Shown piece by piece: positions 24,244-32,593 of a stretch of DNA of 57,504 nucleotides (position 1 is the first letter of the stretch; each line of letters opens with the position of its first letter). The notes beneath the pieces are model-generated. The model had not been told where the DNA came from. It made no database searches and saw only the letters and a list, made by a program, of their open reading frames with translations. The stretch is from Enterococcus_E cecorum_B (GTDB lineage Bacteria > Bacillota > Bacilli > Lactobacillales > Enterococcaceae). The DNA is taken from NCBI GenBank assembly GCA_946499615.1, contig CAMMST010000010.1, positions 1-57,504 on the forward strand, written 5' to 3'. A program made the position numbers and the translations under genes.

Positions 24244-24768
24244 ATGAAAAACAACAAAATTTCAGTTCAATCGATGGCGTTATTAGCGCTACTAGTGGCG
24301 ATTCAAATTGTTTTAAGTCGTCAATTTGCCATCGAAACGCAATTGATCAAGTTTTCTTTTGCGTTTGTCGCTACATTTTTAATGGGTCTATTTTTAGGTC
24401 CTTGGTGGGCTGGTATCGGCGGTGTTTTATCGGATGTTATCGGTATGACCTTACTAGCAAAAAGTCCATTCTTTATCGGCTTTACATTTAGTGCGTTTTT
24501 AGGTGGTGTCGTCTATGGCTTATACTTCTATAACAAAGAAGTCACGCTAAAACGCTGTATCGCTTGTGTTTTAACTAATGCGGTATTATTTACATTAATT
24601 TTAACGCCACTGTGGCTATCTATCATGTATAATATTCCGTTAAATAGTTGGGCTATTTGGTCTGTACGTTTAATCAAATTAGCCATCACAATTCCATTGC
24701 ATGTAGCTACCTTGTATATTGTAGGTAAAGCTTTACCAATGGCACAATTAAAACGAAAATTATCATAA
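24244..24768 (+). CDS. folT: Folate-specific ECF transporter S component
   Basis: Membrane subunit (174 residues, about six helices) that binds folate and works with the shared ECF energising module. The Ala-rich first helix (QSMALLALLVAIQIVLSR), the FLGPWWAGIGGVLSDVIG segment and the ISF-type IKFSFAFV region are typical of FolT. AAGGAG precedes the ATG. The THF riboswitch upstream independently supports the substrate: folate supply would repress it. Confidence 0.93.
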   Translation: MKNNKISVQSMALLALLVAIQIVLSRQFAIETQLIKFSFAFVATFLMGLFLGPWWAGIGGVLSDVIGMTLLAKSPFFIGFTFSAFLGGVVYGLYFYNKEVTLKRCIACVLTNAVLFTLILTPLWLSIMYNIPLNSWAIWSVRLIKLAITIPLHVATLYIVGKALPMAQLKRKLS

Positions 24769-24775
24769 AAAAAGC

Positions 24776-24812
24776 AACCTAGCAAGAGATTCATCCCATC
24801 TTTTGCTAGGTT
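24776..24812. terminator. Bidirectional terminator after folT
   Basis: AACCTAGCAA and TTGCTAGGTT form a 10-bp stem with a 17-base loop. It also marks the end of the convergent small gene (stop at 24811). Confidence 0.8.
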
Positions 24813-25062
24813 ATTTGTATAGGTTCATTTTTTTAGCGATTTGTTCCGCATAATAGCAGACGGTTTGTGGGTCGCGCTTTTTTAAGGCTTCTTGCTCACT
24901 CAGCGGTAGTAAATAAAAATCAACAATCACGCGGTCGAAATGTCCTGTGCGCATTGACTGATAAATTTCTAGCTCTAAACTCGTATGCAAAATATCATTG
25001 ATTAATTTAGCCGTAACACTAGCATTTGCCGAATGATTGGGAAAAGGGATCATTTCAGCCAT
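24811..25062 (-). CDS. Small conserved-looking protein, paralogue of its upstream neighbour
   Basis: The 83-residue product (MAEMIPFPNHSANAS) has no recognised domain or signal peptide. The start has GGAAGTGA five bases upstream and lies inside the end of the preceding gene (8-base overlap), so they are coupled. It shares with that gene the pattern PF at the start, then EL-x2-YQ-x2-R-x3-F, D-x4-LP, Q-x2-L, Q-x-V-x-Y-x-A and a basic end. The function is unknown; a tandem duplication is likely. Confidence 0.7.
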   Translation of the reverse strand: MAEMIPFPNHSANASVTAKLINDILHTSLELEIYQSMRTGHFDRVIVDFYLLPLSEQEALKKRDPQTVCYYAEQIAKKMNLYK

Positions 25063-25381
25063 TATTATCACTTCCATCTGGATCGATTAAAGCGTTAAAA
25101 ATAGATTGGTTTTCTTGCCAGTAGTTTTCTAATAAATTTGATTTTCGAAGGTGCTTGATAAATAGATGAGCTAAATAAGTCACAGCTTGACGATGACAGG
25201 AAAGCAACTCTTTTTGTTTCTCTTTAGGAAGGGTATCTACTAAAAATAAGAAAGGATGAAAGGGTTCATTACGGATGGCTTGATATAAAAGAAGCTCTGT
25301 ACCCACTTGCAATAAATCTTCCATCTCTTCAGTAGGTACAAATGTGGGTTGTTTAAAGGGAACGATATTGTTTTGCCGCAT
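25055..25381 (-). CDS. Small protein of unknown function, first of a tandem paralogous pair
   Basis: The 108-residue product (MRQNNIVPFKQPTF) is predicted cytoplasmic with no recognised domain. It resembles the following gene over about 70 residues (ELLLYQAIRNEPF against ELEIYQSMRTGHF; both followed by an LP dipeptide and a QAV-TYLA / QTV-CYYA segment). The start is uncertain: an ATG at 25381 has AAAGGA 12 bases upstream and another at 25402 has no good site. A TATAAT box on the minus strand lies at 25417-25422. Confidence 0.68.
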   Translation of the reverse strand: MRQNNIVPFKQPTFVPTEEMEDLLQVGTELLLYQAIRNEPFHPFLFLVDTLPKEKQKELLSCHRQAVTYLAHLFIKHLRKSNLLENYWQENQSIFNALIDPDGSDNNG

Positions 25382-25484
25382 AATGAAGACACATCCTTTC
25401 ATCTTGGTGCAGTCTTATTATAGAACATTTTACTTGAATTGTCGTATCGTTTGTAAACTTCTTGCTTATCAAAAGAAAAATCCC

Positions 25485-25512
25485 TTGCCAATGAAAAGAA
25501 ATCAATGGCAAA
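25485..25512 (-). terminator. Terminator of the ABC exporter operon
   Basis: On the minus strand TTGCC-A-TTG pairs with CA-TTGGCAA, with one mismatch, and is followed by GGGATTTTTC. It lies just after the second exporter gene. Confidence 0.65.
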
Positions 25513-25522
25513 GGACGCTGGG

Positions 25523-27280
25523 TTAAATCTGTGTTTGAGTAAATTGGGCGTGATAGAGTTTGGCATAGTAGCCGTTTTGTTGCAGTAATTGGTGATGTGT
25601 GCCCATTTCGACAATCTGTCCGTGATCCATCACTAAAATTTGGTCTGCAGATTGAATAGTAGAAAGACGATGGGCGATAACAAAGCTAGTTTTGCCCTTC
25701 ATCATCGCCAAAAAGGCATCTTGTATCTTTCGTTCAGTCAAAGCATCGACAGAACTAGTGGCCTCATCTAAAATAAGCATTGGTGGATTTGAAATCATGG
25801 TACGAGCGATGGTAAGCAATTGGCGTTGACCATCTGAAATTTTGACATTTTTCTCACCAAGAGGCGTATCTAATTGTTGAGGTAGACGCATGACAAAATC
25901 GTACATAAATGATTTTTTGAGTGCTTCAGTAATTTCTTCATCCGTAGCATCTGGATGACCAAAAACGAGATTTTCACGTAAGGTACTATCAAAAATCCAG
26001 GTATCTTGCAGTACCATCCCAAAATTCTTTCTTAATTCATCGCGTTTGACTTTTGCAATATCCACACCATCAATTAGGATTTTCCCGTTATTTACTTCAT
26101 AAAAACGCATCAATAAATTCACGAGTGTCGATTTACCTGCGCCAGTTTTACCAACAATGGCAATCGTTTGTCCGGGCTGAGCAGTAAAATTGAAATTCTC
26201 AATTAAAGGTTGAGAAGGAACATAACGAAAATCCACATGTTGAAATTCAACTTTTCCTTGAATCGACGGTAAGGTAAGTGAGGCTTCCTCTTTCAATGGT
26301 TTTTGAGCCAATAACTCAATCGTGCGTTCCATCCCGGCCAGTGCACTTTGAATTTGGGTAGTGAGTCCAGTTAATTCTATAAATGGTTTTGAAAATTGAC
26401 TCGAATAAATCGTAAAACTAGAAACAGTCCCGATGCTGACCAGTTCAGGATGCTTAATTGCTAATAACCCACCGACACAACCGACTGCCACATAGGCCAA
26501 GTGATCGACAAAACGTGAAAGAGGATTGGCGATGGCAGAAGAGAATTGGGCGTTTTTCCCTTTTACATAAAGAATTTGATTCATTTCTTCAAATTTTTGC
26601 TGATTAATCGTTTCGTGTTGGAAGGCTTTGACAATTTTTTGATTTCCAACCATTTCGGTAATAAAACTGGACATATCACCTAAAATTGACTGCTGCGCGA
26701 TAAAGTTTTTTTGTGATAATTTGGCAACCACCCAACTACTCATCACGATAATCGGCGTTGCAATTAACACGACCAAAGTTAACCAAACATTTAAATAAAA
26801 CATCATGCCCAGTGAAATCACTACAATGGTCCCACCAGAGAAAACTTGGGTATAAATGGCTTGAATCGCAGCCGAAATATTATCCATATCATTGGTAAAG
26901 CGGCTCATAATATTTCCGTGAGGCGTGCGGTCATAATAACTTACCGGTAATGAATTAAGATGTAAAAAGGCGTCTTTACGTAGGTTAGCAACACTTAAAT
27001 AGGCCACACGATTTCCGATACGTTGGATAAAATATTGTCCGAGCACATTAATGACTACTAATAATAGGAAGAAACCAATGGCGCGATAGATTAGGGAAAA
27101 CTCTACTTTACCGAGTCCAATCATCAAGTCGATAATCTGACCAATGGCATAAGTAAGTAGCACACTAGCGATACCACTCAAAATGCCTAAAGCTAAAGCC
27201 GTCCAATTTTGTAGACGAAAACGCCGTAAATATGGCATAAAAGCACTCATTGATTGGCCATTCATTTTTCTTTGTCTCAT
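25523..27280 (-). CDS. Heterodimeric ABC exporter, half-transporter B (canonical Walker site)
   Basis: The 585-residue protein joins a six-helix exporter domain (about 25-310) to an ATPase domain with Walker A GKTGAGKST, Walker B ILDEATSSVD and switch His in IAHRLST, all canonical. Its signature is ISDGQRQ instead of LSGGQ. In heterodimeric exporters this deviation, with the deviations in the partner gene, makes one ATP site degenerate. It overlaps the partner by four bases. The likely role is drug or lipid export, as for EfrAB/LmrCD-type pairs, which I cannot tell apart here. Confidence 0.88.
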   Translation of the reverse strand: MRQRKMNGQSMSAFMPYLRRFRLQNWTALALGILSGIASVLLTYAIGQIIDLMIGLGKVEFSLIYRAIGFFLLLVVINVLGQYFIQRIGNRVAYLSVANLRKDAFLHLNSLPVSYYDRTPHGNIMSRFTNDMDNISAAIQAIYTQVFSGGTIVVISLGMMFYLNVWLTLVVLIATPIIVMSSWVVAKLSQKNFIAQQSILGDMSSFITEMVGNQKIVKAFQHETINQQKFEEMNQILYVKGKNAQFSSAIANPLSRFVDHLAYVAVGCVGGLLAIKHPELVSIGTVSSFTIYSSQFSKPFIELTGLTTQIQSALAGMERTIELLAQKPLKEEASLTLPSIQGKVEFQHVDFRYVPSQPLIENFNFTAQPGQTIAIVGKTGAGKSTLVNLLMRFYEVNNGKILIDGVDIAKVKRDELRKNFGMVLQDTWIFDSTLRENLVFGHPDATDEEITEALKKSFMYDFVMRLPQQLDTPLGEKNVKISDGQRQLLTIARTMISNPPMLILDEATSSVDALTERKIQDAFLAMMKGKTSFVIAHRLSTIQSADQILVMDHGQIVEMGTHHQLLQQNGYYAKLYHAQFTQTQI

Positions 27281-28992
27281 GCTTTATCCTCCTGTTGTGC
27301 TTGATAAATTTCTTGATAAGTCGGACAGGTAGTTAACAACTGCTCATGCGTATCACAACCCACTAAAGAACCGTTATCTAAGACTAAGATTTGATCAGCT
27401 CCTTGGATAGAGCGAATTCTTTGAGAAATAATGATAGTGGTACAATCCAATTTTTGTAAGGCTTGTCTTAAGTTCAAGTCCGTTTGGTAATCAAGTGCAC
27501 TTAATGAATCATCTAGAATTAATATTGGACGCTCGCTAATTAAGGCACGGGCGATAGTTAGTCGTTGCTTTTGCCCACCGGAGAAGTTCTTTCCACCTTC
27601 AAAAATCGGCGTGTCTAATCCTTCAGGCAAAGTCTCAACAAATTCTTTCGCTTGAGCAATTTCTAAGGCTTGCCAACATTGTTCATCGGTCGCATCGACT
27701 TTTCCCCATTGTAAATTTTCACGAATCGTTCCATTAAAGAGGACACTGGTTTGTGGGACAAGGGCGATTTGTTCACGCAATTTTTGCTTATCGATGGTCT
27801 GGATATCTTTGCCATAATACTGAATCACACCACCGCTAATTTCATAAAAGCGTGGCAAAAGAGAAATCAAGCTCGTTTTCCCACTTCCGGTAGCGCCGAT
27901 AATCCCGATTGTTTCTCCTTTTTGAATGGCAAAGTTCAGCTGTTTTAAGGCTAAACCAAATTTAGAACCATAGCGAAAATCAACATCCTGAAACGCAAAA
28001 ATAGGTGCTTGATTAGGTTTTGGAAAGTCCTCAGTAATCTGTTCTTGAACGCTAGGCACATCTAGGACTTCATTAATACGTTTGGCAGAAGCATGCGCAC
28101 GGGTATACAAAATCACTAAATTAGCCACAATAATCAAAGCGAGGAGCATCTGATTCATATAATTGACCAAAGCAAGCACTTGTCCAGCTTGTAGATGTCC
28201 AAGATTGACTTTTTGCCCCCCAATTAGAAAAATACCAACAATACCCAAATTCATCACCAAGGTTGTCGCTGGTGATAATAAAGCAGATAGTTGGGTGACA
28301 CGAAGGTAAGCATCTGATAATTCATCGACACCTTGATTAAATTGCGCGACTTCATCTTTTGTTCGGACAAAGGCACGAATAACGCGAATCCCGCTTAAGT
28401 TTTGGGCCACAGATTGGTTGAGTTGATCTAATTTTTCCTGCACTTTTTGATACATTGGAAAAGAACGCGTCATAATGAAATATAATAGTAGACAAAAAAT
28501 CGGTAAGACTGCCAAGAAGATCAATCCCGCTTGAAAATCAATGCTAAAAGCCATAATCACTGCCCCGATACTTAAAAAGGGTGCTCTGGAAACAAGGCGA
28601 ATCAACATCGCTAATGCCCATTGAATCTGTGTGACATCATTGGTTAGGCGAGTAATCAAGCTTTCAGTTCCAAAATGATTGAGCTCTTGATGGTTCAAGG
28701 TGTTGATTTTCTTCATCAAGACATTTCTCAGTTCAGTTCCTAATCCTTGAGAAGCTACAGAAGCATAATATTGACAAATGATGGCAAAGATAAAACCGAT
28801 GATTGAAATCAAAATCATCTCTAATGTTGTTTGCCAAATAATTGGGACATTTAGCTTGCTGATTCCTTGGTCGACTAATTTGGCCATAAATAAAGGAAGT
28901 AATAGTTCAAAAACCGCTTCTAAAAATTTAAAAATCGGTCCTAAAATGACTTCTTTTTTATAATTGCTTGCATAGCGAAATAAGCGAAACAT
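27277..28992 (-). CDS. Heterodimeric ABC exporter, half-transporter A (degenerate Walker site)
   Basis: The 571-residue protein has a six-helix exporter domain and an ATPase domain with Walker A GATGSGKTS and a canonical signature FSGGQKQ. The catalytic Glu after Walker B is Asp (LILDDSLSALD) and the switch His is Gln (IISQRIRS), so its own ATP site is degenerate. The start has TTGGAGGAA seven bases upstream, and a TTGTTT-16-TAAAAT promoter lies at 29049-29076. It is the first gene of the operon. Confidence 0.88.
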   Translation of the reverse strand: MFRLFRYASNYKKEVILGPIFKFLEAVFELLLPLFMAKLVDQGISKLNVPIIWQTTLEMILISIIGFIFAIICQYYASVASQGLGTELRNVLMKKINTLNHQELNHFGTESLITRLTNDVTQIQWALAMLIRLVSRAPFLSIGAVIMAFSIDFQAGLIFLAVLPIFCLLLYFIMTRSFPMYQKVQEKLDQLNQSVAQNLSGIRVIRAFVRTKDEVAQFNQGVDELSDAYLRVTQLSALLSPATTLVMNLGIVGIFLIGGQKVNLGHLQAGQVLALVNYMNQMLLALIIVANLVILYTRAHASAKRINEVLDVPSVQEQITEDFPKPNQAPIFAFQDVDFRYGSKFGLALKQLNFAIQKGETIGIIGATGSGKTSLISLLPRFYEISGGVIQYYGKDIQTIDKQKLREQIALVPQTSVLFNGTIRENLQWGKVDATDEQCWQALEIAQAKEFVETLPEGLDTPIFEGGKNFSGGQKQRLTIARALISERPILILDDSLSALDYQTDLNLRQALQKLDCTTIIISQRIRSIQGADQILVLDNGSLVGCDTHEQLLTTCPTYQEIYQAQQEDKA

Positions 28993-29048
28993 AAAATTCC
29001 TCCAAATCTTTTATATATAAATATGAAATAACTGGGTTTACTTCATCT

Positions 29049-29076
29049 ATTTTACCGTAAAATAGAAGGAAAACAA
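29049..29076 (-). promoter_or_regulatory. Promoter of the ABC exporter operon
   Basis: On the minus strand TTGTTT and TAAAAT are 16 bases apart, about 55 bases before the start codon. Confidence 0.5.
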
Positions 29077-29262
29077 CTAAACGGATGAAAATTTCAGGAA
29101 ATTTCAAAAATGAGGATAAAACGTTAGAAAGATTTATCAAAGTTTTTTAAAAGTTTTGTTACGAAATTATTACAACGAAAACAGGCGAAAAAATCGTTCC
29201 GTCCCACTTTTCTTTAAAATTTTTTAAAAAATAAGACGCAAAACCCCACTTTTACACCTTGC

Positions 29263-29333
29263 TTGTAACAAAATGTAAAATATTTGCAACACATTTTGAC
29301 ACAAGGTTTTGTATAATGAAAAAGTCAAAATGT
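29263..29333 (+). promoter_or_regulatory. Inverted and direct CAAAATGT repeats around the 3D-gene promoter
   Basis: TTGTAACAAAATGT (29263) and ACATTTTGACACAA (29291) form a 12-of-14 inverted repeat just upstream of a TATAAT box (29312-29317). A third CAAAATGT lies at 29326, between the -10 box and the start codon. TGTTAC-GAAAT-TATTAC at 29157 is one base off the WalR consensus TGTWAH-N5-TGTWAH, but the closer TGTAAC/TGTAAA pair is spaced 10, not 11. Regulator unproven. Confidence 0.5.
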
Positions 29334-29352
29334 AAGAAAGGTGTTGAAATGT

Positions 29353-30447
29353 GTGTCAATGAAACGAATTCGTCAATCGGCTATTCTCATTGGTTGTTTA
29401 GGTCTAAGTTTAATGCAAGCGCCGGTTTTTGCAGATAATATGGACCAATTGAATCAGCAAGAAGCACAATTACAACAGCAAAGTGATCAAATCAGTACCC
29501 AAATTCAAAAGACGCTATCAGACGTGAATGATAAGTATGCGCAAGTGGAAGATTTGAAAAAGCAAATTGCTGATAATCAACAATTATTAGAAAAGACACA
29601 ACAAGAAATCATCGATACGCAAGAAACCATCGCGAAACGTAAAGAAGTGGTTGCCAAACGTTTGCAATCTATTCAAGTAAATAATGCAGCGGATGTGGAT
29701 TTAAAAGCTTTGTTTGCTGCTAAAAATATTGGAGAACTATTACAACGAATTTATGCGATGACCTTGATTCAAAACTTTGAGAATGAAAAATTTACTAGTC
29801 TGAATCAAGCGGTCGATACATTAGAAGATTTAAACAATAAAGCAACACAAACACAAAATAAATTGCAAAAAGATAAAGCAGAACTAGATGTGCAAGTGCA
29901 ACAATTAGATACAAAGATGGCTAATTTACGCCAACAACTTGCGGATAATAAAGATGCTTTAGCGAAGATTGCTGCTGATAAGGAAGTTGAAAACCAACGT
30001 ATCGCTGCTGAAAAAGCCCGTCAAGAACGTGAAGCAAAAGAAGCGGCTAAACAAGCACAACAAGCACAATCACAGACAACTACCCAAAATCAAAGTCAAA
30101 GCCAAACACAAGTAACCACTCCAAGTCAACCAACTGCGCCATCGACTTCGACAAGTTCTGGTGGTCGTGTGATGACAATGGAATCTACGGCGTACTCTTA
30201 CTCAGAAGCAGGGGCAAGTTACTTTACTGCCAGCGGAACAGATTTACGCGCGAACCCAATGGCTATTGCTGTTGACCCAAGTGTGATTCCATTAGGTACT
30301 TTAGTTGAAGTACAAGGTTATGGTGTGGCTTTAGCGTTAGATACTGGTGGTGCGATTAAAGGGAATATTATCGATGTGCACTTCCCAACGCGTAATCAAT
30401 GTATCGCTTGGGGGCGTCGCATGGTACAAGTTCGTATCTTAAGTTAA
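29353..30447 (+). CDS. Secreted coiled-coil protein with C-terminal 3D domain
   Basis: The 364-residue protein has a signal peptide (MKRIRQSAILIGCLGLSLMQ, cleavage after VFA), a coiled coil of about 200 residues like the N-terminal part of PcsB/CwlO-type wall hydrolases, a Gln/Ser/Thr-rich linker, and a 3D domain (MESTAYSY to VQVRIL) with the Asp residues in AVDPSVIPLG, LDTGGAI and IDVHFP. 3D domains resemble lytic transglycosylase MltA cores, so a peptidoglycan role is likely. The start is taken as GTG 29353, nine bases after AAAGGTG; ATG 29359 is possible. Confidence 0.82.
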   Translation: MSMKRIRQSAILIGCLGLSLMQAPVFADNMDQLNQQEAQLQQQSDQISTQIQKTLSDVNDKYAQVEDLKKQIADNQQLLEKTQQEIIDTQETIAKRKEVVAKRLQSIQVNNAADVDLKALFAAKNIGELLQRIYAMTLIQNFENEKFTSLNQAVDTLEDLNNKATQTQNKLQKDKAELDVQVQQLDTKMANLRQQLADNKDALAKIAADKEVENQRIAAEKARQEREAKEAAKQAQQAQSQTTTQNQSQSQTQVTTPSQPTAPSTSTSSGGRVMTMESTAYSYSEAGASYFTASGTDLRANPMAIAVDPSVIPLGTLVEVQGYGVALALDTGGAIKGNIIDVHFPTRNQCIAWGRRMVQVRILS

Positions 30448-30456
30448 TGCAAGCCC

Positions 30457-30492
30457 AAAAGAGTGAATCCTTAGCTGGTTCGCTCTTTTTTA
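30457..30492 (+). terminator. Intrinsic terminator of the 3D-protein gene
   Basis: AAAAGAGTGAA pairs with TTCGCTCTTTTT, one G-T pair included. Confidence 0.85.
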
Positions 30493-30530
30493 TCGTAAAT
30501 TCCAAAAACAAAAGAAAATTCTTTATTTAT

Positions 30531-30640
30531 TGACGAACTTAACGCGTGAAATGACGAACAATCCAGTAATTATAGTTTATTTAAAGCGATTTGTGGATGA
30601 AATTTAAGCTAAAATCTGTTAAAATATCTTTGTTCGTCAT
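30531..30640 (+). promoter_or_regulatory. Three TGACGAAC boxes around the LCP-gene promoter
   Basis: TGACGAAC occurs at 30531 and 30552, exactly 21 bp apart (two helical turns), and inverted at 30632-30639. The last two extend to a perfect 11-base inverted repeat ATGACGAACAA / TTGTTCGTCAT that encloses the -10 box TAAAAT (30620-30625). I saw the word nowhere else in this window except as part of the riboswitch. It is an operator for an unknown regulator, or a long-range RNA stem in the leader. Confidence 0.6.
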
Positions 30641-30666
30641 ATCTATATGATTTAGGAGGAAAAAAT

Positions 30667-31590
30667 ATGGCTTTATGGAAAAGAATTCTAGCTACAGTGT
30701 TGGGGGTATTAATCGCCATCGCTATCATTGTAGGTGGGGTATTTGCATTTGCTTATCATGATTTTTCAAGTACAGTCGAAAAAACATATAAGCCAGTTCA
30801 ACGCCAAAATTCAACCAAAGCAGATTCTGAAAATAAAATTGAAAATAGCCAACCATTTAGCATTCTATTATTAGGGGTAGATACAGGTGCGTTGGGACGT
30901 GTGGAACATGGTCGCTCAGACTCCATTATGGTGGCAACCGTGAATCCAACTAAGAAACAAACAACAATTGTCAGTGTCGCACGTGATACTTACATGGAAA
31001 TCGTTGGTCATAATACCCAAGATAAAGTAAACCACGCCTATGCCTTTGGTGGCGCTGCAATGTCTATGGATACACTAGAAAAATACCTAGATATTCCAAT
31101 TAATCACTATGTAGCGATTAACATGGGTGGGATCGAACAACTTGTGGATGCTGTCGGCGGAGTAGAAGTTCATAACAATTTAGACTTCACCAATAGTAAT
31201 TTCCATTTTCCAAAAGGCAACGTTGAATTAAACGGTGAAAAAGCCTTAGCCTATACTCGTATGCGTTATGAAGATCCACGTGGTGACTATGGTCGTCAAG
31301 AACGTCAAAGAGCAGTTGTTGCAGCTATCGGTAAGAAAGTAATGAGCATTGAAGGTGTTACGAAATATCGTGATTTATTAGCTGCCGTATCAGAAAACAT
31401 GCAGACAGATTTAAATCAAGATCAAATCCAAAAATTAGCTTTGGATTATCGCGATGCTTTTAACAATGTGAAAACTGATCAATTACAAGGAACAGGTTTC
31501 ATGCAAGATGGTGTTTCTTATCAACGGGTGAGTCCAGAAGAGTTACAACGTGTACAGTTAGAACTTAAAACCCAATTAGAAGCGAATTAA
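30667..31590 (+). CDS. LytR-CpsA-Psr (LCP) family glycopolymer ligase
   Basis: The 307-residue protein has a short cytoplasmic start, one membrane segment (about 8-30) and an extracytoplasmic LCP domain with LLLGVDTG, GRSDSIMVATV, VSVARDTYMEI and YTRMRYEDPRGDYGRQERQR, whose Arg and Asp residues bind the polyprenyl pyrophosphate. LCP enzymes attach teichoic acids or capsule to peptidoglycan. GGAGGA precedes the ATG. It has its own terminator, so it is separate from the following capsule-type regulatory genes although functionally linked. Confidence 0.92.
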   Translation: MALWKRILATVLGVLIAIAIIVGGVFAFAYHDFSSTVEKTYKPVQRQNSTKADSENKIENSQPFSILLLGVDTGALGRVEHGRSDSIMVATVNPTKKQTTIVSVARDTYMEIVGHNTQDKVNHAYAFGGAAMSMDTLEKYLDIPINHYVAINMGGIEQLVDAVGGVEVHNNLDFTNSNFHFPKGNVELNGEKALAYTRMRYEDPRGDYGRQERQRAVVAAIGKKVMSIEGVTKYRDLLAAVSENMQTDLNQDQIQKLALDYRDAFNNVKTDQLQGTGFMQDGVSYQRVSPEELQRVQLELKTQLEAN

Positions 31591-31606
31591 CCATTTGCCA
31601 AAAAGC

Positions 31607-31646
31607 AATCTGTAGGGAAATGTAATTTTTTCTCTACAGATTTTTT
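31607..31646 (+). terminator. Intrinsic terminator of the LCP gene
   Basis: AATCTGTAG pairs with CTACAGATT and is followed by TTTT. Confidence 0.88.
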
Positions 31647-31717
31647 CAAGTTTTAATTGCTATCCCTTTATTACTCGCTTTTTTATTATAAGTGTATCGA
31701 GAATTGTAAAAAAATGA

Positions 31718-31766
31718 TGATAATTATTGTTATTATGCTTTTTTTAGCGCGATTTTTTTGTATAAT
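31718..31766 (+). promoter_or_regulatory. Promoter region of the CpsB-type operon with a Fur-family-like box
   Basis: A TATAAT box (31761-31766) lies about 40 bases before the start codon. TGATAATTATTGTTA (31718-31732) matches the Fur-type 7-1-7 pattern at 12 of 14 arm positions, but the surrounding DNA is so AT-rich that this may be chance. Confidence 0.35.
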
Positions 31767-31804
31767 GGAGAAAGAATGTGTAAAAATGAGAGAGGGATAG
31801 TCAG

Positions 31805-32572
31805 ATGATTGATTTACATTGTCATATCTTACCGGGTGTGGATGATGGTGCCAAAACGATTGAAGATAGTCTTGACATGGCACGTTATGCGGTGAAACAA
31901 GGGATTACCCATATCTTATGTACGCCACACCATAATAATGGAAAATATATTAATCCTAAATCAGAAATTATTGAAAAAGTAGCTGAATTACAAGATGTTT
32001 TGGATGAGCATCAAATTCCATTAACAGTTTTAGAAGGTCAAGAAGTTCGTCTAACTACTTTATTGATGGATGATTTGGCAAAGGACCGTCTATTATTTAC
32101 TGATTTAGACGATACTTATATTTTAATCGAGTTTCCAAGTAATAGTATTCCCGAAAGTGCAGAAAATATTTTCTATCAACTTTTGGATAAAGGGAAAATT
32201 CCGGTCATTGTGCATCCTGAGCGTAATGCTGGATTTATCAAAGAACCCAATCGACTAATCGAGTTTTTGGATATGGGATGCCTAGCCCAACTCACTGCGC
32301 CAAGTTATGTGGGTAAGTTTGGTAAAGAAATTCAAAAAACAGCGAAATTAATGGTCGAAAATCGAATGGTCCAAATGGTCGCTTCTGACGCACATGGTAT
32401 CAATAAACGTAATTTTTATCTAAAAGAAGCCTATGATGCGATTGCCAAAGATCAGGGCGTAGAATTAGTTGATAAAATGAAACAAGTAGCCAAGGATTTA
32501 GTAAATGGCGACCCAATCGAATTTGAACCTTACCGAGAATTGCGAAGATCAAAATTCTCTTGGTTTAGATAA
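31805..32572 (+). CDS. cpsB: Capsule-type PHP-family protein tyrosine phosphatase (CpsB/Wzb-like)
   Basis: Manganese-dependent phosphatase that removes phosphate from the tyrosine kinase CpsD. The 255-residue protein opens with IDLHCHILPGVDDG, the PHP metal-binding start, and continues with CTPHH, VHPERN and SDAHG ligands. The family (CpsB, YwqE) works with the CpsC/CpsD pair encoded just downstream. It is the first gene of the four-gene cluster 31805-34903. Confidence 0.9.
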   Translation: MIDLHCHILPGVDDGAKTIEDSLDMARYAVKQGITHILCTPHHNNGKYINPKSEIIEKVAELQDVLDEHQIPLTVLEGQEVRLTTLLMDDLAKDRLLFTDLDDTYILIEFPSNSIPESAENIFYQLLDKGKIPVIVHPERNAGFIKEPNRLIEFLDMGCLAQLTAPSYVGKFGKEIQKTAKLMVENRMVQMVASDAHGINKRNFYLKEAYDAIAKDQGVELVDKMKQVAKDLVNGDPIEFEPYRELRRSKFSWFR

Positions 32573-32593
32573 ATATTTAATGGAGGGATTAAT

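Larger units (their letters stand above)
28993..29352. other. Divergent control region between the ABC exporter and 3D-protein genes
   Basis: The 360 bases hold the exporter promoter on the left and the 3D-gene promoter with its CAAAATGT repeats on the right. The part between is AT-rich and shows no gene. Confidence 0.7.

Noticed and set aside
31718..31732. A confirmed Fur or PerR box before the CpsB-like gene
   Set aside because: The 12-of-14 match lies in DNA made almost only of A and T, so it is kept only as a low-confidence remark.
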